A DNA stretch of 21,401 bases from JBEKZQ01 sp049509675 (GCA_049509675.1 JBEKZQ010000033.1:1-21401); one strand, 5' to 3'; shown: positions 8,073 through 16,500, counted from the stretch's first letter. Numbers and translations are program-made. The notes: generated from the sequence alone by a model not told the origin.

Positions 8073-8927
8073 CTAGCCCCGCGTCCGGCCGCGGTACTGC
8101 CGCAACTCGGCCAGTACGGCCGACATGTCCGCCGGCAACGGGGCCTCGATCTCCATCGGTTGACCGCTCGTGGGATGCATGCCGATCGAGCGGTCGATCA
8201 TGTCGCGGTCCAACTGCGGAGTGCCGGAGACCAGCGCAAAATACTCCTTCTCGATCGAGCGGTTCTGCAACTGCGACGCCAGCTTGGCGTGCGCCTCCTC
8301 GGAGCGGGCGACCAGGATGACGCCGCTGGTATCGCGGTCCAGGCGAATGTTGACGCTGCCCAGCAGCCCGCGAATTCGTTGGAAGGCGTCCAGGGCGGCG
8401 GCGTAGAGGCTGCCGTTGCAGTCCTGGGGAACGACCTCTGCACAATGGCACCAAGAGATGTGGTTGTGCCGGGCGATGACCAGTTGCTCGCTGACCCGCT
8501 CGATCTCGACCTCGCCCGGGGCACCCGCTTGCGGGTCGCGGCCGATGCCGAGGGCCTCGATCGCCAACAGCTTTCCTTCGCAGGGGGGCTGAGGAACGTA
8601 ACTCGTGGCCGGCATCTCTTTGCCATAGAAATCGCGGATGATCTGGCGGCACTCGTCGATCAGGTTGACGTTCGGCACGAACACCGCCTGGTGTACGATC
8701 GACCCCCGCGCGCCTTCCTCTTGAATCACCGCTTCGATAGTGCGCAGCGCATCGTCGGCCTGCTGGCGGAGCGTCAAGCCGCGGCGCGGGACCGCCGCCG
8801 CTAACACATGGCGGACGTCGTTCAGTTCGACACCCTGGACGTACATGCCGCGGCCGGCAACTGCCTGGGTCACGGTCCCTTGGATACGGACCCGTTCCGA
8901 CACGGAATGCAGGACATCGAACCGCAT
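8073..8927 (-). pseudogene. In-frame chimera: RidA-like protein joined to internally deleted RluA pseudouridine synthase
   Basis: One open frame of 284 codons from ATG 8927. The first about 190 residues match a planctomycete RidA/YjgF-like protein (MRFDVL, IIRDFYGKEMPATSYVPQPPCEG, SLYAAALDAFQRIRGLL). At VNIRLD (about 8334-8350) the text switches to an RluA-type synthase: RLDRDTSGVILVARSEEAHA contains the catalytic Asp motif, followed by IEKEYFALVSG. At IGMHP (about 8168-8186) it jumps again, from the start of the IG.HP segment straight to the normal C-terminal end HPTSGQPMEIEAPLPADM. The RluA central beta core (the GRTHQIR region) and its N-terminus are absent, as is the C-terminal half of the RidA-like protein. 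The frame continues upstream to 9086 without recognisable homology, and no good ribosome site precedes 8927. Most likely two deletion joins, or assembly joins; neither function is expected to survive. Confidence 0.7.
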
Positions 8928-9394
8928 CAAGGACGCGATCCGCCTGACCGGCGCATGTTCCGTGCCATTTGCACTACGCCAGCTTCCGTCGCTTGATGAC
9001 AACTTTGAACAGGTTTCCACCTTTACACTATCGAGCGTAATCAAGGAAATCCGGCGTTGGTCCGAGACCGGCCGCAGTTGTTTCACCCGATGGGTGGAGA
9101 AACTTGGCTTGATCGGCCACGGGCTTCCTGATGACAGCCGGCTCTCGTTGCTCGCGCCGCGTGATTCCCGCGCCGGACGGATAAGATCCCCTGGCCCTGG
9201 TTTCGCTGCCGTTCCTCACCACATCCACCGCCGGGGGCGCGAAAAAGCCTCCTGCACCCAACCTGAGAGTTAGTTTTCCAGAGCGGCTTCACGAAGAACC
9301 TGGAACCCCTTACGGTGGGGCAAGGCTAGGCGGGATTTCGGCGGAATTCCGGTTTGCGCCATGCTTGGAAACGCGACCCCGGCAAGGTAGGCTA
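8928..9394. other. Gene-free spacer, nothing recognised
   Basis: Several short open frames cross this stretch on both strands, but none has recognisable motifs, a ribosome site or a partner. A CGGAATTCCG palindrome lies near 9341-9350. I see no RNA gene. Confidence 0.4.
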
Positions 9395-9871
9395 ATGGGC
9401 ATGATCGCCCCGAGGCCCAAACTCCGCTGGTTCCAGTTCAGCCTGCGAACGCTGCTGGTGTTCGTCACGCTCTGCGCCTTTGCCTGTAGTTGGCTTGCGG
9501 TGAAGTTGCAACAGGCGAAGCGACAACGGGAAGCAGCGGCGGCGGTTGAGAAGTTGGGAGGGCAAGTGGAATGGTCAGAACCATCGGGGCCATTATGGTT
9601 GCGGCGTTTATTGGGGGACGATTTATTTAGGTCGGTTGTGGACGTGGGTCTTGGCGGAACCGAAGTCACCGATGCTGAGCTTGAACATCTAAAGGGGCTG
9701 GACCAACTTCAATCGTTGAACCTTGCCCGCACCAACATCGCGGGCGCCGGACTAGGAAATCTGAAGGGGTTGAACCAACTCCAATATGTTTACCTTGGCG
9801 GAACCCAAGTCACGGACGCTGGCGTGAAGAAACGTCAACAGGCATTGCCGAATTGCGAGATTGAACGCTGA
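9395..9871 (+). CDS. Small membrane-anchored leucine-rich-repeat protein
   Basis: 158 residues. The N-terminus is the planctomycete membrane start RWFQFSLRTLLVFVTLCAFA with a single transmembrane helix (about residues 14-36), then a short helical KLQQAKRQREAAAAVEKLGG linker. At least two degenerate LRR units follow (LEHLKGLDQLQSLNLARTNI and LGNLKGLNQLQYVYLGGTQV), ending in the usual ALPNCEIER cap. The repeats show in DNA as near-identical segments at about 9652-9678 and 9796-9822. ATG at 9395 is preferred over an earlier ATG at 9365 because AAGG lies about 6 bases upstream. It is much shorter than most family members, so LRR units may have been lost. Probable role: envelope-facing protein interaction; partner unknown. 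Confidence 0.75.
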   Translation: MGMIAPRPKLRWFQFSLRTLLVFVTLCAFACSWLAVKLQQAKRQREAAAAVEKLGGQVEWSEPSGPLWLRRLLGDDLFRSVVDVGLGGTEVTDAELEHLKGLDQLQSLNLARTNIAGAGLGNLKGLNQLQYVYLGGTQVTDAGVKKRQQALPNCEIER

Positions 9872-10446
9872 CATCGACCTCGACCGGCAAGGCGTCGATG
9901 CCCACGAGCGAGAAGGTCTTGCGAAGGTCCACGAAATACACGAATTACACGAAAGAGAGTTATTGAACACCGAAACCGCAACTTTGGATTGACGGTCCAC
10001 GAGGTACACGAACCACTTGGCAATTTGCCCGAGTTTCGTGTCGTTCGCGTTTTTCGTGGACCGCTTCCTTCGGCCACCGCGAAACGCAAGCGAAGACGGG
10101 CGCGAAGGTGTTGAGCCCGGGCCGGCCGATGATTACACGGCGAGGTCCAATGCCTTGCCGGTGTGCGGGGAGGTCGGTTGGGGCGGATTGGGGTCCGCCG
10201 CCCGCTGATTGACGGCGGTATTCGTCGGCACTGGCCTGACGTGCTGACCGCCTCGCGAGGCCCGCGGCGAAGCATATAGGGTATTCAGCACCACTCCGCT
10301 ACACCACCACTGGACGAAAGTCATCGGCAGGCTCCTCGATGCGCGTGTAGCTCCCCTAATACGAGTGTAGCTCACAATCGGGCACCGTGCGCTGAACCGT
10401 AAGCGAAGGGAAACCGCGTGCCTGCCGCCTGCGGTCTAGCGCATGC
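9872..10446. other. Repeat-rich intergenic spacer
   Basis: No gene supported. It contains three copies of a CACGAA-type motif at 9927-9955, 9995-10016 and, inverted, 10033-10061. The rest (10062-10446) has short open frames without recognisable motifs. A near-direct repeat, GTGTAGCTC, appears at about 10346-10354 and 10366-10374. Confidence 0.5.
9927..10061. repeat. Inverted/direct repeats of a CACGAA motif
   Basis: Left arm 9927-9955 begins GTCCACGAAATACACGAA. Right arm 10033-10061 ends TTTTTCGTGGAC and is its reverse complement except at about five positions over 29 bases. A third, direct copy lies at 9995-10016 (GTCCACGAGGTACACGAA). The arms are about 78 bases apart. It resembles a dispersed intergenic repeat rather than a gene remnant. 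Confidence 0.6.
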
Positions 10447-10581
10447 TCACTTCTTCGGGCGAGTCTGGCTCTCGTGACACCGCTTGCAACGTTTGACCAG
10501 CGTATTCAGCTTGGCGCCGCATTTTGGGCAGCGACGGGCCTTGAGTTTCAATACGAATTTGGTGCGTGGGCGGCCTCGCAT
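10447..10581 (-). CDS. 44-residue zinc-ribbon protein
   Basis: A short gene read from ATG 10581 to TGA 10447. The product begins MRGRPRTKFVLKLKARR and continues with CPKCGAKLNTLVKRCKRCHE, ending RPKK. Two CxxC pairs (C18/C21 and C32/C35) make a treble-clef or zinc-ribbon fold likely. The protein is very basic, suggesting RNA or ribosome contact. A strong ribosome site, AGGAAGG, sits 6 bases before the ATG, which is the best evidence that it is translated. It lies 144 bases downstream of the RRM protein gene on the same strand, with a strong hairpin between them. I do not recognise a named family. The role in nucleic-acid binding is inference from charge and the cysteine pattern. Confidence 0.72.
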   Translation of the reverse strand: MRGRPRTKFVLKLKARRCPKCGAKLNTLVKRCKRCHESQTRPKK

Positions 10582-10652
10582 GGCAATCCTTCCTGTCGAT
10601 GGGGAAAGCACCCAGCTTATCCGATTCTCGCGCCGGCAACAAGGCGTCCCTA

Positions 10653-10684
10653 CTCCCGGCCGGGCTGCGAGGCGCGGCCGGGAG
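10653..10684 (-). terminator. Strong GC hairpin between RRM gene and zinc-ribbon gene
   Basis: Perfect 10-bp inverted repeat CTCCCGGCCG / CGGCCGGGAG with a 12-base loop. It would fold in the transcript downstream of the RRM gene. No U-run follows, so it may be an attenuating or processing hairpin rather than an intrinsic terminator. Confidence 0.35.
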
Positions 10685-10725
10685 CAGAGTACCGTCAGAA
10701 CCTTGGACGCGAGAAAAACGCGGCG

Positions 10726-11019
10726 CTAGCGATAACGTCGAGGACCGCCGCCACCGGCTCGGGCCGGTCGCTCGGTCTTGGGCCGAGCTTCATTGACGGT
10801 GATGGATCGACCACCCATCTCGCGGAGATTCAACTCCTTGATGGCGTTGGCCGCCTCGTTGCCGTTGGACATCTCCACGAACGCGAAACCGCGCGGACGG
10901 CCCGTTTCACGGTCGGTGACGATTTTCACCTCCGCCACGGCTCCATACTGGCTGAACGCCTGGCGCAGCTCGTCCTCGGTGGTGCTGAACGACAAATTGC
11001 CTACATAAATACTGCTCAC
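10726..11019 (-). CDS. RRM-type RNA-binding protein
   Basis: 97 residues: a single RNA-recognition motif plus a short Gly/Arg tail (AGGGGPRRYR). RNP2 is IYVGNL (residues 4-9) and RNP1 is RGFAFVEM (about 43-50), with the aromatic residues that stack on RNA present. This is the bacterial/cyanobacterial Rbp-like class common in planctomycetes. It starts with GTG at 11019, with GAGGAT as ribosome site. The gene starts 19 bases after the cold-shock gene on the same strand, so the two are probably co-transcribed as an RNA-chaperone pair. Confidence 0.92.
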   Translation of the reverse strand: MSSIYVGNLSFSTTEDELRQAFSQYGAVAEVKIVTDRETGRPRGFAFVEMSNGNEAANAIKELNLREMGGRSITVNEARPKTERPARAGGGGPRRYR

Positions 11020-11038
11020 GGAAAGATCCTCTGGTGGT

Positions 11039-11236
11039 TCATACGGGCTTGATGTTCTCGGCGCGAGGTCCCTTGGGACCGCGCCCCTCGCTGTAGGTCA
11101 CCGCTTGTCCCACGCGAAGCGATTCGATGCCCGCTCCCTCGACAGCGCTGTGGTGGAAGAACAAGTCGCCCCGCTCTCCCTCAATGAACCCGAACCCCTT
11201 GTCTGCGATCAGTTTCTTGATCGTCCCTTGCGGCAT
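11039..11236 (-). CDS. csp: Cold-shock domain protein (CspA family)
   Basis: 65 residues, a single cold-shock OB fold, normal size. RNP1 is KGFGFIEG (residues 13-20) and RNP2 is LFFHHSAV (about 25-32); the tail GRGPKGPRAENIKPV matches the usual C-terminal strand. It binds single-stranded RNA/DNA and probably prevents secondary structure in mRNA. Ribosome site GAAGGAG lies about 6 bases before the ATG. A TATACT at 11489-11494 (minus strand) would give a leader of about 250 bases, in keeping with the long leaders of cold-shock mRNAs; the promoter is weak on sequence and the link is inference. Confidence 0.93.
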   Translation of the reverse strand: MPQGTIKKLIADKGFGFIEGERGDLFFHHSAVEGAGIESLRVGQAVTYSEGRGPKGPRAENIKPV

Positions 11237-11553
11237 ACTGCCACTCCTTCACAAAAATGAAAAACGCAATAGCGCCGCGCTCTTCACCCAGAGCCCCTCC
11301 TCGTCAGGGAAGAATGCGGTCAAACAGTAGAGGGAGAGAATCAACCGCAACTGGAGAGCGGTGCCCGAAGGTCGCCGATACAGGAATCGCAGAGTGATTA
11401 GGACGAGAGCACTTCTCGCAGGCGGCACAAAGCCAACTGCTCTAAAAATGTCTAGGGGCTCACATCGCTTCTCACCACTAATGCTTTAAGTATACCACGG
11501 CATGGCACAAAAGAAAGGGGGGGGCCCGCAATGTGCAGGAAAATTGCAAAATC
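11237..11553 (-). other. Upstream region of csp, possible long leader
   Basis: No gene supported. On the minus strand TATACT (11489-11494) is a fair -10, but the -35 position (TTTCTT) is poor. Sequence from there to the csp ATG could be a structured 5' leader; I could not fold it. Confidence 0.3.
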
Positions 11554-11634
11554 GGGGTCTGGTCCATTTTTCGGCTTGTCGGCGTAGCCATTGGCTAAAC
11601 TCTTGGCCGAAAACATGGACCTGACCCCTCGCGC
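11545..11634 (+). repeat. Palindromic element copy A (core 11554-11628)
   Basis: Core of 75 bp. Left arm GGGGTCTGGTCCATTTTTCG, right arm CCGAAAACATGGACCTGACC followed by CC; the arms pair over about 22 bp with one mismatch and one bulge. A small inner palindrome, TAGCCATTGGCTA, fills the centre. Flanks TGCAAAATC and TCGCG are shared with copy C, so the full unit is about 90 bp. It lies just beyond the stop of the amidohydrolase gene. Confidence 0.85.
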
Positions 11635-11696
11635 CCGGGGTCCGGGCCGTTTTTCGGCGGCAAACCCCTTTTTGACGAGGCCAAAAAGCGGGCAAC

Positions 11697-12983
11697 TCAA
11701 GCCGCACAAGGCCGGCCCCGAAAATACCTGGCCACCACCGGCCCGTCGCCGGCCAACAGCAACTCGTGCGGATCGGACGGCTCGCCATCGGCGAGCGCCA
11801 CCACGGCCAGGTCGGCATACTTGCCGGGCTCCAGGCTGCCGATCTCGTGCGCACGTCCCAGTGCCGCGGCGGCGCGGATCGTGGCCAGTTCGAGCACCAC
11901 GTTGCCGGGAACCGAGGCGTGTTTGTCATGCACTTGCCGCATCTCGGCCAGCATGCTCAGGTCCGGCGACGACGCCCGGCTGTCGGTGCCCAAGGCCACG
12001 ACCGCGCCGGCCGCCAGCAGTTCTTCCAGCGGATAGCGACGGTGGCCGAACCAGGCATGCGTTCGCGGACAATAGACGACCGCCATCTGCCCGCGTTGTG
12101 CGGCCACGAAGGCGATCTCCTCCTCGTCGAGATAATTGCCGTGAACAATCAGCGCACGATGGGCTTGGGCCAGCCTGCGCAGATAATCCAGCGGTCGCGC
12201 CGGGGCCGGAAGCAGTTCCGGATGCCAGGCGCCCAAATCTTCCAGCAGCCCGCGCAAGGGTCCCGTACACGATCGCAACAGTTCCAGTTCCTCGCGCGAT
12301 TCAGCCAGGTGCAAGGCCAGCGGCAGGCCGAAATCGGCCGAGAGGGCGACCATGCGTCGAAGCAATTCGGGGTGAACACTATAGGGCGCGTGGGGCGCCA
12401 GTCCGGGCCGCCAAGGGGCCGATCGGCAGGCCGACTGCTGATGTCGCAGGGCCAACTCGCAGGCCGCCGCCACGCGCTCCGGGGTGGGGGCGATGATCTC
12501 GAGGAAAACGGTCCCGTCTACGGGAGCGGCATTCCAGGCGACCTTGAAGGGGACAGGTCCATGTTTTCGGTCAACGACCCTTGGCCAACCCAACTTCATT
12601 TGGCCGAAAAAGGGACCAGTCCCCGCCGGCTGGGCCATGTCGCCAATGGCCGTCGTGCCGTGGCCCACGCTTTCGCGCAGCCCCAGCGATAAGGCCCGGC
12701 CGCGCCCTTCGCCCACCGTGCGGCGATGGGCCATCACGCGCTTGATCCAATCGACGAAGTCGACGGGCGGCGCGCCGAGCGGGACGGGCAAGTCGCTCAG
12801 GTCCAGATGCGCGTGGGCATTGACGAGCCCCGGCAAGATGGCCACGTTCCCCAGGTCGCGGCAATCCCCCGAGAGCCGTTGCCTCCCCACGGCGGTAATT
12901 CGCGATCCCCGCAAGGTCACGACGCCGTCGGCAATCGGCGGTCCGGCAACGGGAAACACGTAGCGAGCGCGAAGATTCATCAT
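11697..12983 (-). CDS. Metal-dependent amidohydrolase (TRZ/ATZ, deaminase-like) with in-frame repeat insertion
   Basis: 428 residues, amidohydrolase superfamily. Seen: metal ligands HAH in NAHAHLDLS (residues 56-58), APHAPYS, LALHLAES, VHGNYLDEEE, and GTDSRASS with the metal-binding Asp. The composite pattern fits the chlorohydrolase/S-adenosylhomocysteine-deaminase/aminodeoxyfutalosine-deaminase group; the substrate cannot be assigned from sequence, and a futalosine-pathway role is only a possibility. It follows xseB by 18 bases and probably shares its mRNA. Odd: residues about 120-145 (GTGPFFGQMK...RKHGPVP) are encoded by a copy of the palindromic element found twice more nearby. The reading frame passes through without a stop, between GDMAQP and the conserved GTVFLEII strand. 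Whether the enzyme tolerates this loop is unknown. Confidence 0.85.
   Translation of the reverse strand: MMNLRARYVFPVAGPPIADGVVTLRGSRITAVGRQRLSGDCRDLGNVAILPGLVNAHAHLDLSDLPVPLGAPPVDFVDWIKRVMAHRRTVGEGRGRALSLGLRESVGHGTTAIGDMAQPAGTGPFFGQMKLGWPRVVDRKHGPVPFKVAWNAAPVDGTVFLEIIAPTPERVAAACELALRHQQSACRSAPWRPGLAPHAPYSVHPELLRRMVALSADFGLPLALHLAESREELELLRSCTGPLRGLLEDLGAWHPELLPAPARPLDYLRRLAQAHRALIVHGNYLDEEEIAFVAAQRGQMAVVYCPRTHAWFGHRRYPLEELLAAGAVVALGTDSRASSPDLSMLAEMRQVHDKHASVPGNVVLELATIRAAAALGRAHEIGSLEPGKYADLAVVALADGEPSDPHELLLAGDGPVVARYFRGRPCAA
12549..12624 (-). repeat. Palindromic element copy B, inside the amidohydrolase gene
   Basis: 76 bp, oriented opposite to copies A and C on the plus strand. Read on the minus strand it starts GGGGACTGGTCCCTTTTTCG and ends ACCGAAAACATGGACCTGTC followed by CCC. 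It matches copy C closely in both arms and diverges in the centre. It is translated in frame as part of the amidohydrolase. Confidence 0.85.
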
Positions 12984-13001
12984 CAGCCGGAAAGTTTCGG
13001 T

Positions 13002-13301
13002 TCAGGCCTCCCGCTTGCCGCCACCCTGTTCGGCGGCGAAGGTTGCCGCATCCTGAAGCGGCTTGGTGACGGGGTTGCCCTCGACGTCGACCCCAGCAAG
13101 GAGCTCGACACGACGCTGGGCGCGCTGGAGCACGTCGTACGATTGACGCAACAGCTTCACACCCTCTTCGTAGCGTGCCAGGGCCTCGCTGAGCCCGATC
13201 TCGCCCTCCTCTAACTGGCGGACGATCTGTTCCAGCCGCTCCAGGAGTTGTTCGAAGTCGGGCTGTTCCGGCACGGTAGTCTCGGACGCGTGTGGGGCCA
13301 T
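13002..13301 (-). CDS. xseB: Exodeoxyribonuclease VII small subunit
   Basis: 99 residues. The family core FEQLLERLEQIVRQLEEGEI followed by LSEALARYEEGVKLLRQSYD and LQRAQRRVELL is complete (about residues 16-68), forming the helical hairpin that binds the XseA large subunit. Together they degrade single-stranded DNA. The tail after GVDVEGNP is longer than in E. coli. xseA is not in the window, which is common. A promoter and a REP hairpin lie directly upstream; no good Shine-Dalgarno precedes the ATG, and the REP hairpin occupies the leader. The amidohydrolase gene follows 18 bases after the stop. Confidence 0.93.
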   Translation of the reverse strand: MAPHASETTVPEQPDFEQLLERLEQIVRQLEEGEIGLSEALARYEEGVKLLRQSYDVLQRAQRRVELLAGVDVEGNPVTKPLQDAATFAAEQGGGKREA

Positions 13302-13307
13302 GATGAT

Positions 13308-13330
13308 GTAGGGTGGACTTCAGTCCACCC
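13308..13330 (+). repeat. GTAG-headed REP hairpin in the xseB leader
   Basis: GTAG (13308-13311) running into a perfect 9-bp inverted repeat, GGGTGGACT / AGTCCACCC, with a 2-base loop. A GTAG tetranucleotide before a palindrome is the known signature of bacterial REP sequences served by RAYT transposases. It lies between the putative xseB promoter and the xseB ATG. Confidence 0.7.
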
Positions 13331-13353
13331 GCACGATTCGTTGGACAGGTGCT

Positions 13354-13382
13354 ATTGTAACCGGTTGTGATTCATGCGTCAT
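13354..13382 (-). promoter_or_regulatory. Putative promoter of xseB-amidohydrolase
   Basis: On the minus strand: ATGACG (13382-13377), 17-bp spacer, TACAAT (13359-13354). The -10 is good and the -35 moderate. The transcript would begin near 13347 and include the REP hairpin. Confidence 0.45.
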
Positions 13383-13393
13383 GCCCGGGCGCA

Positions 13394-13484
13394 TGCAAAG
13401 TCGGGGTCTGGTCCATTTTTCGGCTGATAGGCATTGCCATTTGGCCGAACTCATGACCGAAAACATGGACCTGACCCCTTCGCG
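13394..13484 (+). repeat. Palindromic element copy C (core 13403-13478)
   Basis: Core of 76 bp, same orientation as copy A. The outer arms are identical to copy A over more than 20 bases on each side; the centre (GCCATTTGGC palindrome) differs slightly. Flanks TGCAAAGTC and TTCGCG resemble those of copy A. It sits between the stop of the kinase/uridylyltransferase gene and xseB. Confidence 0.85.
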
Positions 13485-13520
13485 TCGGACTTTGCCGTTG
13501 TCCTGGGAGGCGACCGGCCG

Positions 13521-16500
13521 TCATGCCCAAGCGCAGAGCGAGTCGACGTAGGCGGCCGAGCCGTCGCGAAGCCAGATGTCCAGTTGCCCCGGTTCCTTGA
13601 GTTGCTGACCGCGCCGACGCGGCACGGCCACGAACTGGCACGCCACTTCGGCCAGGCCCGTCATGTCGCTCCACAGCTTCTCGAACTGGGCCGCGGGAAA
13701 GATGTCTTCCTGCCCGTGCCCCCAGCGCTTCTTCACGTCCTTCAGCGTGATGTACGTGGGCATCCGCATGCTGAGCCGGCGCACGGCCGCGGTCACCTTC
13801 GCTTCGTCGGCCAGGTCGGCCCGGCTGAGCCCAAAGACCTCCAGCAGCCGATCCAGCGTGATCCAGGTGGTCATCGTGTTGTAGTAGCTCAGGCGGAATT
13901 CGTCCTCTTCCCGGGGCACGGCCAGGCCTTCCACCAGCCGAACGGCGCCGTTGATGCGCGCCAGGCCGCCGCCGCGGTCCTCGATCCGCCGCCGCGTGAC
14001 CTCGTAGGTGAGGCAGGCCCCGGCGGCGACGTGCCGGCCGAGGATCGCGGGGTCCAGATCGGCGCCCAGGGTATCGATGTTGTGGAGCAAAAGGTAGTTC
14101 AGCGTCGGCCGCTGAGCCAAGAGCCGGGCCAGCACGCCGTTGCGCAACAGATTGGGCACTTCGAACCAGTGGCCCGTCGGATGCAGGCATTGCAGCGGCA
14201 GGTTGTCGGTATAGTCGCTGCCGCCGCCCGCGCTTTCCGCCCAGGCGATCAGCGAGGCGTGCAGGCTGTCGCGGACCTTTTGCGCCTGAACGTCCAGGAT
14301 CTGCTGGGGCATTTCCTCCCAGGCGAACCGCAGGTCGCGCGGCATGGGCGTCATGCGCAGGCCGACGGAGCGGCCGGGCGAGAGCAGCAGCGGGCCGCCA
14401 TAGCCGTAGTTGCCTCCCGCCCGCAGCGATCGTTCGATCGGTTCGTGGGTCAAGTAGCTGGTGGCGACCAGGTGCGGCACGTCGGCGCCGAACTGCTCCG
14501 CCGTGCGGCGGCTCTTCGCCAGGTGGATCTCGATGAAGTTGCGATACTTGCCCTGGAAGCGGCAGAAGGGGTGCAGCGCCTTGACCACGCCCGCCCCCTG
14601 GGTCCAGCGGCTGCCGGCGCCGGCGGCCAGGGTCAACACGGCCACTTCGCCGGCGGCCAGGGCCGCGCTGCCCAGGGCGCGGTCCTGTGCCGTGCCGGCC
14701 ACCGCCGCACTCCAGTCGACGATCTCCGCGCCGGCAACGTCTTCGATCACCGTGCTGGCGGGCAAGCGGTTCTGGGCCAGGCCCGTGCGGCCCGAACGCA
14801 GATCGGCACGGATCTGCTCGTGCAGCTCCTGGTCGAAGCCGTTTTCTTCCAGCAGCCCGGCTAGGCCCGTCGCGCTCAGTTGCTCTTCGCTGGGCTGCGG
14901 GAAGAGGGCCCCCAGCAACAGGTCGGTCGAGCCGGCCAGTTGCGGATGCCTGCGGCAGGCGGCGGCGAAGCGGGCGATCTCGCCGCGGACCAGCGGGCTA
15001 AGCTGCCGCGCGTCGCGGCGGAGCCACTCCGGCGCGCAGAGCGCATAGTAGGCCGCCGGCAGGAAGGCCTCCCCGCCCGTGCGCAACGCCGAAACGGTGC
15101 CGTAATCGTTGATCGCGAAATCGTAGACCACTGGTTCCATGGCAAAGGGCAAGGCGTTTTGCAACTGTCGCTTGGTGGCCGACATCTGCTGCTGGAGATA
15201 GTCCTGGGCCTCGCGCTTGCAGAGCGGATCGAAGATGAACCCCATGCCGCCGCCGGAGATTCCGCCCAGCATGAGGAAACCCCAGTAGGCCGAACCGAAC
15301 CGCGACTGCACCTGTTGGATGAGCGTTTCCGTGTAGTGGTTCGAGGCCCAGGGAATGATGGTCTGGATGGGGCCGAAGAAATTGCCCGACGTGGCCGCGG
15401 CAATGCGGCGGATTTCGCCGCGGCACAGGGCCGCTTCGATCGAGCGCAGGATGGCGCCCGCTTCCTGCCGCGCGGCCCATTCCGCCTCGCAGCGCAGCAG
15501 ATACTTCTCGGTCACCATTTCCAGGATCGGACCGACGTTCTGGGCCATGCCGCCATGCACCAGCACGAAGCTGTCGCAGATCTGTTGCCGGGCGGTGCGC
15601 GAGACCTCGCTTTCGCTGTAGACGTGATGGTCGGGCAAGAGCCGGCCGCGGCTGATGCCGTACTCGGGGTCGTCGGGCCCGGCCGGCCGGCCTTCGATCA
15701 TCTTGATTCCCGGCCAGACGCCGCCGGAATCCTGCCATCCGCCGCCGGAGCCGCCCAGCCATTCGCCCAGGATGGCCCGGGCCGCCACCAGCTTGCGCTC
15801 CTCTTCACTCAACGGCCCGGTGAGCGACTCGATCTGGCCGGTGGCCCGCATGCAGGCGGTGATGATCGCCGCCAGCAGATTGGTCGATACGGCCAGCCGC
15901 GAGCCCTTGGGAATGTCGTTGACTTTGCTGACGATTTCCAGCCCCAGCCCGGGGCCGACCAGCCGAGCCAGCACGTCGGCCAGGCTCTGGCCGGAGCCCT
16001 CCAGGCCGGGCGGCACGATGCCCGCGGCGATCACGGCCGCCTTCAACAGGCCCAGGTAGTCCTTGGCAAAGTCGAAAACGTCGCCGAGCACGGCCAGATC
16101 GGCCTGGCACTTCAGGTCCACGCTGACCAGTCGCAACACCGGCTGATCGATGACCCGCAAGTAGACCTCGATGGGCGGCTGCGGCCGGGAGTCGCGACCG
16201 CGCACGCCCAGGTCGACGGAGATGTTCAGCACCCGCGCGCCGCTGGGAAAATCCATGCCCAGGAAGAAGATGTCGCTCCAGCCGCTGTGCGAAAGGTCCA
16301 TGCGCACGGGCGTGCGTTCCACGAGGATCGGCAGCGGATCGCCCGGCGCGCCGCGCTGGCACAACTGTCGGCGAAACTGCAAGGGATGGTCGCTGGGATG
16401 GCCCATGCGGAACATCCATTGATTGCCGCGCACCGAACGCACGCTGCGGCGGACCTGGTCGGCCAGGGTCTGGAAACCCAGGGCGTGATAGGCGGCTGCC

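Noticed and set aside
9927..10061. CRISPR array
   Set aside because: The CACGAA repeats are too few, irregularly spaced and in both orientations, and no cas gene is present.
10133..10375. Minus-strand open frame of 80 codons in the spacer
   Set aside because: No ribosome site, no recognisable motif and skewed composition; treated as non-coding.
11629..11690. A fourth degenerate palindrome copy next to copy A (GGGGTCC, GTTTTTCGGC, AAACCCC)
   Set aside because: Only short pieces of the arm match and the right arm is missing; could be chance or an eroded copy, not strong enough to annotate.
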